Shown piece by piece: positions 43,400 to 53,327 of a stretch of 64,000 nucleotides of DNA. Below the pieces are notes generated by a model. The model saw nothing but the letters and a program-made list of their open reading frames with translations, had not been told where the DNA came from and searched no databases. The stretch is taken from NCBI RefSeq assembly GCF_001976065.1, contig NZ_MNAH01000009.1, forward strand, positions 120,835 to 184,834, read 5' to 3'. Made by a program: the position numbers and the translations under genes. Within the stretch, counting starts at the first letter, position 1, and each line of letters opens with the position of its first letter. This DNA comes from Pseudomonas putida (GTDB lineage Bacteria; Pseudomonadota; Gammaproteobacteria; Pseudomonadales; Pseudomonadaceae).

Positions 43400-44713
43400 T
43401 CAAAATTCCTGCTGATGGGCCGGGGCCACGGGTTTTCTCGGCTGGAAGGTATAACCCACCTGGCCGGAAAGCACCTTGTTCGCCCGCTCCACATCGATGT
43501 CTTTTTCCCAGCGAGCGATCGCCACGGTTGCCACGCAGTTGCCGATCAGGTTGGTCAGGGCCCGGCCGATTCCCATGAACCAGTCCACGGCCAACACCAG
43601 CACCAGGCCGACCACTGGAATCGCCGGGATCGCCGTCAGGGTGGCCGCCAGAATCACCAGGGCCGATCCCGGGATGCCGTGCGCGCCTTTGGAGGTGATC
43701 AACGACACCAACAGAATCGTCAGCAGATCGGTCATGGCCAGCGGCGTGCCGGTGGCATTGGCGATGAACACGATGGCCAGGGTCAGGTAGATCGAGAAAC
43801 CGTCGAGGTTGAACGAGTAGCCGGTGGGAATCACCAAGCCGACCGTCGAGCTGCCGATGCCCAGATGCTCAAGCTTGCGCATGATTTGTGGCAGCACGGC
43901 GTCGGACGAGGCGGTGCCCATGACGATCAGCAGTTCTTCGCGCAGGTACTTGAGCAACGGCCACATCTTCAGGCCCGAAAGACGCATGACCAGGCCGAGA
44001 ATCAGCGCTACGAAGGCTACGCAGGTCAGGTAAAACAGGCCGACCAGACTGCCCAGATGCTGCAGCGAGTCGAGGCCGTATTTGCTGGTGGTAAAGGCGA
44101 TGGCGCCGAATACCCCGATCGGTGCCAGGCGCACGATCATGCCCATGATGCGGAAGATCACATGGCTGAGTTCGTTGATCAGTCGGGAAATGCCCGACGC
44201 CGCCTCACCCACCAGGTTCAGGGCGCTGCCGAACAGCACCGAAAACAGCAGGACTTGCAGGATGTTGTTATCGGCAAATGCGCCGATCACCGAGGTCGGA
44301 ATCAAATCCATCAGGAACTGCGTGGTGGTGTGCATGTGCTGGCCGCGCTGGGCGATATCGCCCATGTCGGCTGCGGAAAGCTGTTCCAGATGAATGTTCG
44401 CGCCACTGCCGATACCGGTGCTGAAGGCGAACACCAGGCCGATCACCAGGGCGATGGTGGTCAGGATTTCGAAATAAATCACTGATTTAAGACCGATGCG
44501 ACCGACCTTTTTCAGGTCACCGGCACCGCTGATGCCGCTGACCACCACGCAGAACACGATCAGGCCAATCAGCATTTTGATCAGCTTGATAAACCCGTCA
44601 CCGAGGGGTTTGAGCTGAGCGGAGTATTCGGGAAGGGTCAGCCCGCAGACGATGCCGAGCACCAGTCCGAGAACCACTTGGAGGAAGATTGAACGCGAGC
44701 ACCATCTGAGCAT
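43400..44713 (-). CDS. Dicarboxylate:cation symporter, DctA family
   Basis: 437 residues of the DAACS family: FIKLIKMLIGLIVFCVVVSGI, IPTGYSFNLDGFSIYLT, SKGAHGIPGSALVILAATL and AVDWFMGIGRALTNLIGNCVA, with eight membrane helices and two re-entrant loops. It imports C4-dicarboxylates or related acids with protons or sodium. Pseudomonads have several paralogues; linkage to two FadR-type regulators rather than DctBD suggests a specialised carboxylate. First gene of a three-gene transcript. Confidence 0.88.
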   Translation of the reverse strand: MLRWCSRSIFLQVVLGLVLGIVCGLTLPEYSAQLKPLGDGFIKLIKMLIGLIVFCVVVSGISGAGDLKKVGRIGLKSVIYFEILTTIALVIGLVFAFSTGIGSGANIHLEQLSAADMGDIAQRGQHMHTTTQFLMDLIPTSVIGAFADNNILQVLLFSVLFGSALNLVGEAASGISRLINELSHVIFRIMGMIVRLAPIGVFGAIAFTTSKYGLDSLQHLGSLVGLFYLTCVAFVALILGLVMRLSGLKMWPLLKYLREELLIVMGTASSDAVLPQIMRKLEHLGIGSSTVGLVIPTGYSFNLDGFSIYLTLAIVFIANATGTPLAMTDLLTILLVSLITSKGAHGIPGSALVILAATLTAIPAIPVVGLVLVLAVDWFMGIGRALTNLIGNCVATVAIARWEKDIDVERANKVLSGQVGYTFQPRKPVAPAHQQEF

Positions 44714-44781
44714 GGGAGGAATCCTGGTCGGTGTCCTGGCTGCCGTGCGCTGCGCGCATCAGATTCAGGACTTAATTATTG

Positions 44782-44792
44782 TGGTCTTACCG
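44782..44792. promoter_or_regulatory. Candidate FadR/GntR box 1 upstream of the dctA-type gene
   Basis: TGGTCTTACCG contains GGT-N3-ACC, the core of FCD-type GntR operators, 69-79 bases upstream of the start. Confidence 0.55.
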
Positions 44793-44866
44793 GTATGTCC
44801 AGTGCAGGCGCAGTCTAGGCGCTGTTTTTGGGTGATCGCAAGTAAAAAATTGAGAATTGGCATGAC

Positions 44867-44877
44867 CGGTCATACCA
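44867..44877. promoter_or_regulatory. Candidate FadR/GntR box 2
   Basis: CGGTCATACCA is a second GGT-N3-ACC element, 85 bases farther upstream. Two spaced boxes suggest looping or separate contacts by two dimers. Confidence 0.5.
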
Positions 44878-44917
44878 GTTGAGGGGCGAGGCCCGATCTT
44901 GAGCGGTTAGAGGGTTA

Positions 44918-44966
44918 TCGAAAAAAACGCATCGGCTCCGATGAGCAAGCCGACGCGCTTTTTGGA
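44918..44966 (-). terminator. Probable terminator of the orphan gene
   Basis: On the minus strand GCGTCGGCT pairs imperfectly with AGCCGATGCG, followed by TTTTTTTC; it lies directly after the stop of the orphan gene. Confidence 0.6.
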
Positions 44967-45530
44967 TCATTTCGTCGTGTGCGCAACTTTCCGTTCGAGA
45001 ATACTCAGGATGAAAGTGATTTTTGAACGTTCTTCGGTCTTCGCAAGATAGATATAAGGCGAGCTCTTTACTTTACGTCCACCCAAGTAACGTTTGTCTT
45101 CAGTCATGAGCGAGATGGGCGAGTGTTGGGAGGCGATGTCGGCGAGCGTTACCGGGTTGCCCTGATGATTGATCAGGGTAAAAACTGTCGGATCATCAAT
45201 GCCTGAATTCATGGCCCCCAACACTTCCTGCCAACTTTGACTTATCAAGCGATTGTAATATTCGCCGGGGTTCTTGATTGACAGTAGATAACCATCCGCC
45301 GTGTGCCGAAAGTGCAGTTTCAAGGGCTTGACCACGCCGGCCTGCGCATTGGGGCGGATGCCAAGCAGGTGTGAGTGGTCGAAGGTTTGCGGTCTGCCGG
45401 TAAAGAAACCGCCGCTGAACAGGCCCACGGTGGCCATCGCCGGTTTTTCGTGGAGCAGTTCAAGCAGATTGAGTTTGTGGTCAAACATTTGAAGTGTGGC
45501 GGTAAAAGATTTTTCAATATCACTGTTCAC
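44967..45530 (-). CDS. Hypothetical protein without recognised family
   Basis: 187 residues from a GTG start, supported by AAAGGA upstream. Soluble, no signal peptide or membrane segment. Visible features: a glycine-rich VGLFSGGFFTGRP near 36-48, an ordered middle (KPLKLHFRHTADGYLLSIKNPGEYYNRLISQSW) and a basic end. Base composition is more AT-rich than its neighbours and it stands alone between dctA and glyA, which fits recent acquisition or a lineage-specific gene. No function is proposed. Confidence 0.65.
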   Translation of the reverse strand: MNSDIEKSFTATLQMFDHKLNLLELLHEKPAMATVGLFSGGFFTGRPQTFDHSHLLGIRPNAQAGVVKPLKLHFRHTADGYLLSIKNPGEYYNRLISQSWQEVLGAMNSGIDDPTVFTLINHQGNPVTLADIASQHSPISLMTEDKRYLGGRKVKSSPYIYLAKTEERSKITFILSILERKVAHTTK

Positions 45531-45669
45531 GCTGAAGTCCTTTTCGTTTATTTATTTAGTAACTCGCGCAATGGAGTCGGCTTCAGGTTAAGTGATTTTT
45601 TGGTTAGTTGATGTTTGTCTGTGTTGCAAGAGTTTGAGCGGGCGTAGCAGTGGGCAATTAATCCAGGCG

Positions 45670-45701
45670 AAAAAAAACCGGCCATCGCTGGCCGGTTTTT
45701 T
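45670..45701. terminator. Terminator of glyA
   Basis: CCGGCCA-TCGC-TGGCCGG (45678-45695) flanked by A and T runs, 20 bases past the glyA stop; symmetric and able to work both ways. Confidence 0.9.
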
Positions 45702-45722
45702 AACTACGGTTTAGCGGGCTGA

Positions 45723-46976
45723 TTAAGCGCCGTATACCGGCAGCTTCTTGCAGATCGCCTTGACCTTCTCGCGAACGGCGTCGATCACCGCTTCGTTGTT
45801 CAGGTCAGCCAGGATGTCGCAGATCCAGCCGGCCAGTTCCTTGCACTCTGCTTCCTTGAAGCCGCGAGTGGTCACAGCCGGGGTGCCGAAGCGCAGGCCG
45901 GAAGTGACGAACGGGGAGCGTGGGTCGTTTGGCACGGAGTTCTTGTTCACGGTGATGAACGCCTTGCCCAGGGCGGCGTCGGCATCTTTACCGGAGATTT
46001 CCTGCTTGATCAGCGACAGCAGGAACAGGTGGTTTTCAGTACCGCCGGAAACCACGTCAAAACCGCGCTCGATGAATACGCCGGCCATGGCCTTGGCGTT
46101 TTTCACCACTTGTTGCTGGTAAGCCTTGAACTCAGGCTGCAGCGCTTCCTTGAAGCAGATCGCTTTGGCGGCGATCACGTGCTCCAGCGGGCCACCCTGG
46201 GCGCCAGGGAATACTGCGGAGTTCAGCTTCTTCTCGATGTCGGCGTTGGCGCGAGCCAGGATCAGGCCGCCACGTGGACCACGCAGGGTCTTGTGGGTGG
46301 TGGTGGTCACCACGTCAGCGAATGGAACCGGGTTCGGGTAGACGCCAGCGGCGACCAGACCGGCCACGTGGGCCATGTCGACGAACAGGTACGCGCCGAC
46401 CTTGTCAGCGATTTCGCGGAAGCGCGGGAAGTCGAGGATCTGCGAATAGGCAGAGAAACCGGCCACGATCATTTTTGGCTTGTGCTCAACGGCCAGGCGT
46501 TCGACTTCGTCGTAGTCGATCAGGCCGTTGGCGTCGATGCCGTACTGGATGGCGTTGTACAGCTTGCCCGAGGACGAAACGCTGGCGCCGTGGGTCAGGT
46601 GACCGCCGTGGGCCAGGCTCATGCCCAGGATGGTGTCGCCAGCCGACAGCAGGGCCAGGTAAACGGCGCTGTTGGCTTGCGAACCGGCGTGTGGCTGAAC
46701 GTTGGCGTAATCAGCGCCGAACAGTTCTTTTGCACGATCAATTGCAAGCTGCTCAACGACGTCAACGTACTCGCAGCCACCGTAGTAGCGCTTGCCCGGG
46801 TAGCCTTCGGCGTACTTGTTGGTCAGTACCGAGCCTTGAGCTTCCATCACCGCAGGGCTGGTGTAGTTTTCCGAAGCGATCAGCTCAATGTGCTCTTCCT
46901 GGCGCTGAGCTTCTTGCTCCATGGCGGCAAAGAGATCGGCGTCGTACTTGGCAATAGTCAAATCACGGCTGAACAT
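45723..46976 (-). CDS. glyA: Serine hydroxymethyltransferase
   Basis: 417 residues from the ATG at 46976 with TGAGGA before it. PLP enzyme landmarks: IASENYTSPAVMEAQGS, YAEGYPGKRYYGGCEYVD, HGGHLTHGA, DMAHVAGLVAAGVYPNP and the lysine in VTTTTHKTLRGPRGG. It makes glycine and methylene-tetrahydrofolate from serine. By position beside morA it is one of the two or more glyA copies typical of pseudomonads. Confidence 0.95.
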   Translation of the reverse strand: MFSRDLTIAKYDADLFAAMEQEAQRQEEHIELIASENYTSPAVMEAQGSVLTNKYAEGYPGKRYYGGCEYVDVVEQLAIDRAKELFGADYANVQPHAGSQANSAVYLALLSAGDTILGMSLAHGGHLTHGASVSSSGKLYNAIQYGIDANGLIDYDEVERLAVEHKPKMIVAGFSAYSQILDFPRFREIADKVGAYLFVDMAHVAGLVAAGVYPNPVPFADVVTTTTHKTLRGPRGGLILARANADIEKKLNSAVFPGAQGGPLEHVIAAKAICFKEALQPEFKAYQQQVVKNAKAMAGVFIERGFDVVSGGTENHLFLLSLIKQEISGKDADAALGKAFITVNKNSVPNDPRSPFVTSGLRFGTPAVTTRGFKEAECKELAGWICDILADLNNEAVIDAVREKVKAICKKLPVYGA

Positions 46977-47104
46977 GGCGGTCCTCAAGGATCGGGGGCG
47001 GAAAAGGGGGGCATTCTAACCCAATGGGTTTTGGAAGGCATATGAAACGACATCATGTCGCAGACAAGTGGGCTTCATGACGGGATCAGCGGTGATTGTG
47101 CCGG

Positions 47105-47177
47105 CGCCTTCGCGAGCAAGCCGGCTCCCACATTTGAAATACGGTCCCCTGTGGGAGCGGGCTTGCTCGCGAAGGCG
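47105..47177. repeat. REP pair between glyA and morA
   Basis: Inverted arms at 47105-47131 and 47151-47177 share the CGCCTTCGCGAGCAAGC / GCTTGCTCGCGAAGGCG core, one base different in the GC stretch, around a 19-base loop. Confidence 0.9.
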
Positions 47178-47199
47178 TCGCTCGCTTCACCTGAAGATT

Positions 47200-50100
47200 T
47201 CAGTCAAACATGAACAACGCATCATTGCTGAACTGCGCTTCAAAGGTGTCGGCCGGCATCGGCCGACCGAACAGGTACCCCTGAACCTCGTCGCAACCAT
47301 GTTCACGCAGGAAATCCAGCTGCTCCTGGGTTTCCACACCCTCGGCGATCACCGCCAGGTTGAGGCTGTGGGCCATGGCGATGATCGCCCGGGCGATCTG
47401 CGCATCCTGTTCACCCGACGGCAAACCGTCGACGAAGGTGCGGTCGATCTTCAGGACGTCGATCGGGAATTGCTTGAGGTAGTTGAGCGATGAGTAGCCC
47501 GTGCCGAAGTCATCGACCGCGATGCTCAGGCCAAGGTTTTTCAACCCGGCGAGAATCTGCATGGCTTCGCTGACTTCGCGCATCAGGATACTTTCGGTCA
47601 GTTCCAGTTCCAGGCACGCCGGCGGCAGGCCGGTTTCCTTGAGGATGGTGGCGATCCGTGTGCCGAGTTGGCCGTCGGAAAACTGCCGGGCGGAGATGTT
47701 CACCGATACCTTCGGCACGCGCACCTTGGCCTGGTGCCAGGTCTTGAGCTGCCGGCAGGCCTCGCTGATCACCCAGTCGCCGACATCCACTACCAGGCCG
47801 AGCTCTTCGAGCACCGGGATGAAATCCCCCGGCGGTACCAGGCCGCGGCGCGGATGACGCCAACGCAGCAAGGCTTCGGTGCCGGTCAGGCGTTTGCCAT
47901 CGCCGCTGAACTGCGGCTGGTAATACAGCACGAATTCGTTCTGTTCCAGGGCATGTCGCAAGTCGCTTTCCAGTTCCAGGCGCTCCAGGGCGCTGGCGTT
48001 CATGTCTGCCTGATAGAACTGGAAGTTGTTCTTGCCGCGCTCCTTGGCGTGGTACATCGCGGTATCGGCATTTTTCATCAACTGGCTCAGTTCATTGCCA
48101 TCCTGAGGGCTCAGCGCGATGCCGATACTGGCCGTGACGAAGAACTCGCGACCTTCGAGCACGAAGGGTTTTACCAGGCTGGCGAGAATCTGCTCAGCCA
48201 CGTGAATGGCGCGGTTCAGGGCGATTTCACGGTTGGCCCGCGGTTGCAGGAGCAGGGTGAACTCATCGCCGCCCATGCGCGCCACGGTGTCGTCGTCGTC
48301 GACGCAGCCGAGCAGGCGCGTGGCCATTTCCTTGAGCATGCGATCACCCGCGGCATGGCCCAGGGAATCGTTGATCGGCTTGAAGCGGTCCAGGTCGAGG
48401 AACATCAATACCACCCAGGACTTCTGTCGCTCGGCCGCTTGCAACGCCGTGTGCAGGCGATCCTGGAACAACGTGCGGTTGGGCAGGTGGGTCAGGGCGT
48501 CGTAATAAGCCAGGCGGTGGATCCGTTGCTCACTGGCCTTGCGTTCGCTGATGTCACTGAAGAAACACACGTAACTGGCCAGGTCGCCTTCGTCGTCCAG
48601 TACCGCAGTAATGCCGACCCAGGCCGGATAATGCTCGCCGTTGCGGCGCCTGAGCCATACTTCGCCTTCCCAGGTGCTGTGCTGGTTCAACTGCTTGAGC
48701 ACGTAGCGCAAGTGGGCTTCCTGCTGCTCATCGACGGTGAGCATGTTCGGCAACTGGTCGAGTACCTGTTCCACGGCATAACCGCTGACACGGCTGAAGG
48801 CTTCGTTGGCCTGGACGATATAGCCGGCCGGGTCGGTGATCAGGATCGCCGAGGTCGAGTGTTCGAATACCGTGGCGGCCATTCGCAGGTCTTTCTCGGC
48901 CCGGCGTTGCTGGCTGATGTCGCGACCTACCCCCAACACGCCTTCGAACGCGCCGTGCTCGTCCCAGACCAAGACCAGTCGCAGTTCGATAGGAATCTTG
49001 CGTCCGTCGGCCCGCAGGCAGTCGAACAGGAACAGTTGGGTCTGCACCTGGCTGCGTAACAGGGCCAGTTGTTCGGGTTTATCGAGCGCCTTGCTGACGC
49101 GATCCATCAGGAGGTAAATGCCGCTCAACTGTTGCGGATTGGCGATGGTCGATTGCCAGCCGTTCTGGAAAATCCACTCGACTTCGTAGCCCAGCACCGA
49201 CTGCACGGAAGGGCTGACATAGTTGAGCACCATGCGACTGTCGGTGGAGAAAATCACATCGCTGATGCTTTCGGCGAGCATCCTGTAGCGCTGCTCGCTA
49301 TCGCGCAGCGACTCACTGGCTTCGATCTGCTCGGTCACGTCCTTGGCCACGCCGATGATGCGGGTGACCTGGTCGTGCTTGTCCCTGGCCAGTGCCTGCT
49401 CGCGAATGTCGAAACGCCGCCATTCGCCGTCACGGTGGCGAAAGCGCAGCTGGCACTGCATCAACTGGCTGTAGCCGTCTTGCCGCTGGCTCTTGCGTGA
49501 ACGGCGGTAGTAGTCGGCATCTTCAGGGTGCAGGAGGATTTCCCAGAAGTACTCGCCCATCTGCTGCAGTTCGGTACGGTTGTAGCCCAGTGTCTGGCCC
49601 AGATGGTGGTTGCTGAAGATCATTCGCTGGCTGATCACGTCTTGCACGTAAAGGTGATCGGGCACGGTCCGCACGACGTCGGACCAGAAGCTTTCGCGCT
49701 CCTGCAGCGACAGCTCGATGAGCTTGCGGCTGGTGATATCGGTGATGCTCAGGATCACTGCCTTGAAGTCGTCAGGGTTTTGCGGCAGGCGCAACACCAG
49801 CCACAGGTGCTGGTCACGACCACTGGCGTCCTGGAGTTTGATTTCCAGCTCAAGCTGTTGCTGTTGCCTGTGCACTGCTTCGAGTACCTGATTGCCGATG
49901 GCGCTGCCCTCAACCGGGTTGCCATCGATCAGCAGGTTCCAGACTTGGTCGCAGGTATTGACGTTAAGCAGTTGCAAGGCGACCTGATTGATCTCGGTGA
50001 TGCGCAACTCCTGCAATAACTGCCGGCGTTGTTCCGGGTTCGTCAGGCATGCTTGCAGTTGCTCGTCGTGCCGCAGCTGGGCCTTGTCGAACAGGCTGCG

Positions 50101-51048
50101 CAGTCCCGACATGTCGAGTACGCACAGGGCCACGCCGGTGCCTTCGAATATCTCCTGGTAGCGTCGGCGACCCTCGTGCAGCTGGCGCTGACGACGACGC
50201 ATGTTCAGTAGGACGATGAACGGCAGCATGGAGAAGGCCAGGCCCAGCAGGCATTTGCCGATGAAGGCCGGCAGCAGTTCTTCGAGCACTCGCTGGCGAT
50301 CGAACAACCCGCGCAGTTGCCAGTCGCTGCCACTCAGCGCAACGGTCAGCACGCTGTTGGCCACATCGTCCTGGGTCAAGGTGCCCGGGTTGACCTGCGG
50401 CAGCGCCTTATCGCGGCTGATGATCTGGTGATTGATGCGATTTTCCACCAGCCACAGCGGAGCATTCCCTGAATCGTTCAGCTGGGTCAACGATGCGAAG
50501 AACGTCGGCTTGAAGCGCAAAGCCCAATAGCCGCGGTTGCTGCCGCTGGTTTGATGCAACAGCAGATCCACCCGCGAGCCGTCGATGGCGTTGCTGTAAT
50601 AGTGAGGCTGGGCGCGGCTGCGGCGGACCAGTTCCCCCAGATAGTTGGCATCGTCGCTGGCGCTGGCGGTGTCACTGAGGATTCTTCCCGAGGGGCTGAG
50701 CAGTGCCAGGCTCAGCAGGTCGGGCAGGGACTTTTGCAGTTTGCGCTGCAGGTCCTGCAGCTCGTCGGTGCTTTGCGGCTGCTCGACAATCGGTAGCAGG
50801 TTGAGCGCGATCTGCGCGTTGAGCGCCATGTTCAGGCTGACTTGCGCGGCGAGGTCGGCGGTGTAGTCGATGGTGGTCTGGCGCTGGTTCTTCTGGGTTT
50901 CGCGCAATTGATCCAGGAGTTGCCAGAACAGCAATGCCAATAGCAGTAACACGAGCATCGCCAACGCGCCCTTGAGTGTGCCGCGCATGGGCGAGCCAGG
51001 TGCAACAGTCGGTGCACGGGTGATCAGGGACGGAGGGACACTGGACAA
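47200..51048 (-). CDS. morA: MorA-like membrane GGDEF/EAL protein with PAS domains
   Basis: 1282 residues. Membrane helix at about 26-46, a periplasmic part to about 257, a second helix at 258-282, then about four PAS/PAC units (roughly 295-840), GGDEF and EAL. The cyclase site ARMGGDEF is intact, but the Arg of the RxxD inhibitory site is missing (VDDD). The phosphodiesterase site EALLRWRHP and DDFGTGYSSL is intact. It should both make and degrade c-di-GMP at the inner membrane, controlling motility and biofilm. Name is based on domain order and location next to glyA; related RmcA-type proteins are an alternative. Confidence 0.82.
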   Translation of the reverse strand: MSSVPPSLITRAPTVAPGSPMRGTLKGALAMLVLLLLALLFWQLLDQLRETQKNQRQTTIDYTADLAAQVSLNMALNAQIALNLLPIVEQPQSTDELQDLQRKLQKSLPDLLSLALLSPSGRILSDTASASDDANYLGELVRRSRAQPHYYSNAIDGSRVDLLLHQTSGSNRGYWALRFKPTFFASLTQLNDSGNAPLWLVENRINHQIISRDKALPQVNPGTLTQDDVANSVLTVALSGSDWQLRGLFDRQRVLEELLPAFIGKCLLGLAFSMLPFIVLLNMRRRQRQLHEGRRRYQEIFEGTGVALCVLDMSGLRSLFDKAQLRHDEQLQACLTNPEQRRQLLQELRITEINQVALQLLNVNTCDQVWNLLIDGNPVEGSAIGNQVLEAVHRQQQQLELEIKLQDASGRDQHLWLVLRLPQNPDDFKAVILSITDITSRKLIELSLQERESFWSDVVRTVPDHLYVQDVISQRMIFSNHHLGQTLGYNRTELQQMGEYFWEILLHPEDADYYRRSRKSQRQDGYSQLMQCQLRFRHRDGEWRRFDIREQALARDKHDQVTRIIGVAKDVTEQIEASESLRDSEQRYRMLAESISDVIFSTDSRMVLNYVSPSVQSVLGYEVEWIFQNGWQSTIANPQQLSGIYLLMDRVSKALDKPEQLALLRSQVQTQLFLFDCLRADGRKIPIELRLVLVWDEHGAFEGVLGVGRDISQQRRAEKDLRMAATVFEHSTSAILITDPAGYIVQANEAFSRVSGYAVEQVLDQLPNMLTVDEQQEAHLRYVLKQLNQHSTWEGEVWLRRRNGEHYPAWVGITAVLDDEGDLASYVCFFSDISERKASEQRIHRLAYYDALTHLPNRTLFQDRLHTALQAAERQKSWVVLMFLDLDRFKPINDSLGHAAGDRMLKEMATRLLGCVDDDDTVARMGGDEFTLLLQPRANREIALNRAIHVAEQILASLVKPFVLEGREFFVTASIGIALSPQDGNELSQLMKNADTAMYHAKERGKNNFQFYQADMNASALERLELESDLRHALEQNEFVLYYQPQFSGDGKRLTGTEALLRWRHPRRGLVPPGDFIPVLEELGLVVDVGDWVISEACRQLKTWHQAKVRVPKVSVNISARQFSDGQLGTRIATILKETGLPPACLELELTESILMREVSEAMQILAGLKNLGLSIAVDDFGTGYSSLNYLKQFPIDVLKIDRTFVDGLPSGEQDAQIARAIIAMAHSLNLAVIAEGVETQEQLDFLREHGCDEVQGYLFGRPMPADTFEAQFSNDALFMFD

Positions 51049-51333
51049 ACTGTAATCCTGCGGTTTGGCTGGACTGGCGCGACGTGCACTATAAGCCGGA
51101 CGCCCGAAGGGCGGCTAGCATGCCTTGAGTTGTGGCAAAGTGCCAGTCCCGCTCGGCTGGACTGCCATCTGTCATTAAGGTAGCTTTGCCGGTTACGCGG
51201 GAGCGTTCCAGCTCCTAGAATCAGGCTTTTTCAGCGCGCACGCATTGAAGCAATTCAAGCGGACGACGCGCACAGTCTGGCCAGGCATCGCCTGCACCCT
51301 AATCATTCATCAGTCACTGACCCTAGGTTCTCC

Positions 51334-52998
<1,665 letters not shown>

Positions 52999-53016
52999 TT
53001 TTAGGTTGGTTGCATG

Positions 53017-53046
53017 AAAAAGCGGAGCCTTCGGGCTCCGTTTTTT
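53017..53046 (+). terminator. Terminator of ettA
   Basis: CGGAGCC-TTCG-GGCTCCG hairpin (53023-53040) followed by seven T. Confidence 0.92.
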
Positions 53047-53079
53047 GTGTGCGTCTATTCAGTGACACCGAGTCGCGTC

Positions 53080-53136
53080 CTTCGCGAGCAAGCCCGCTCC
53101 CACATTTGAAATGCGTTCCCCTGTGGAAGCGGGCTA
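53080..53136. repeat. Truncated REP pair upstream of gdhA
   Basis: The left arm (53080-53102) is complete, but the right arm (53123-53136, TGGAAGCGGGCT) breaks off in the middle of the core and has one change. The break point joins directly to the gdhA control region. Confidence 0.8.
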
Positions 53137-53140
53137 ACTG

Positions 53141-53223
53141 ATGGTGCAAAACTCGAATTTGGCATCCCTGTTTGGGTGCAAAAACACCGCGAAAACAGGG
53201 TTGATTTATATCCTGTGCACCAT
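53141..53223. promoter_or_regulatory. gdhA control region with nested inverted repeats
   Basis: ATGGTGCA (53141-53148) and TGCACCAT (53216-53223) are exact inverted copies enclosing CCCTGTTT (53166-53173) and AAACAGGG (53193-53200), which enclose GGTG/CACC. The TGGTGC/GCACCA elements match NtrC half-sites, and NtrC is known to repress gdhA in P. putida. Confidence 0.5.
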
Positions 53224-53327
53224 TTAATTTCACAAATGCGACATTCTGCGCTGTTCCTGTGCGCGATTGGTTTGTTAAAGTCCGGCTCAATTATTCCAAC
53301 GACAATAAATTTGCCGAGACTTTTTCC

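Noticed and set aside
53161..53179. Possible sigma-54 promoter TGGCATCCCTGTTTGG before gdhA
   Set aside because: The -24 part fits, but the -12 element lacks GC at the required spacing.
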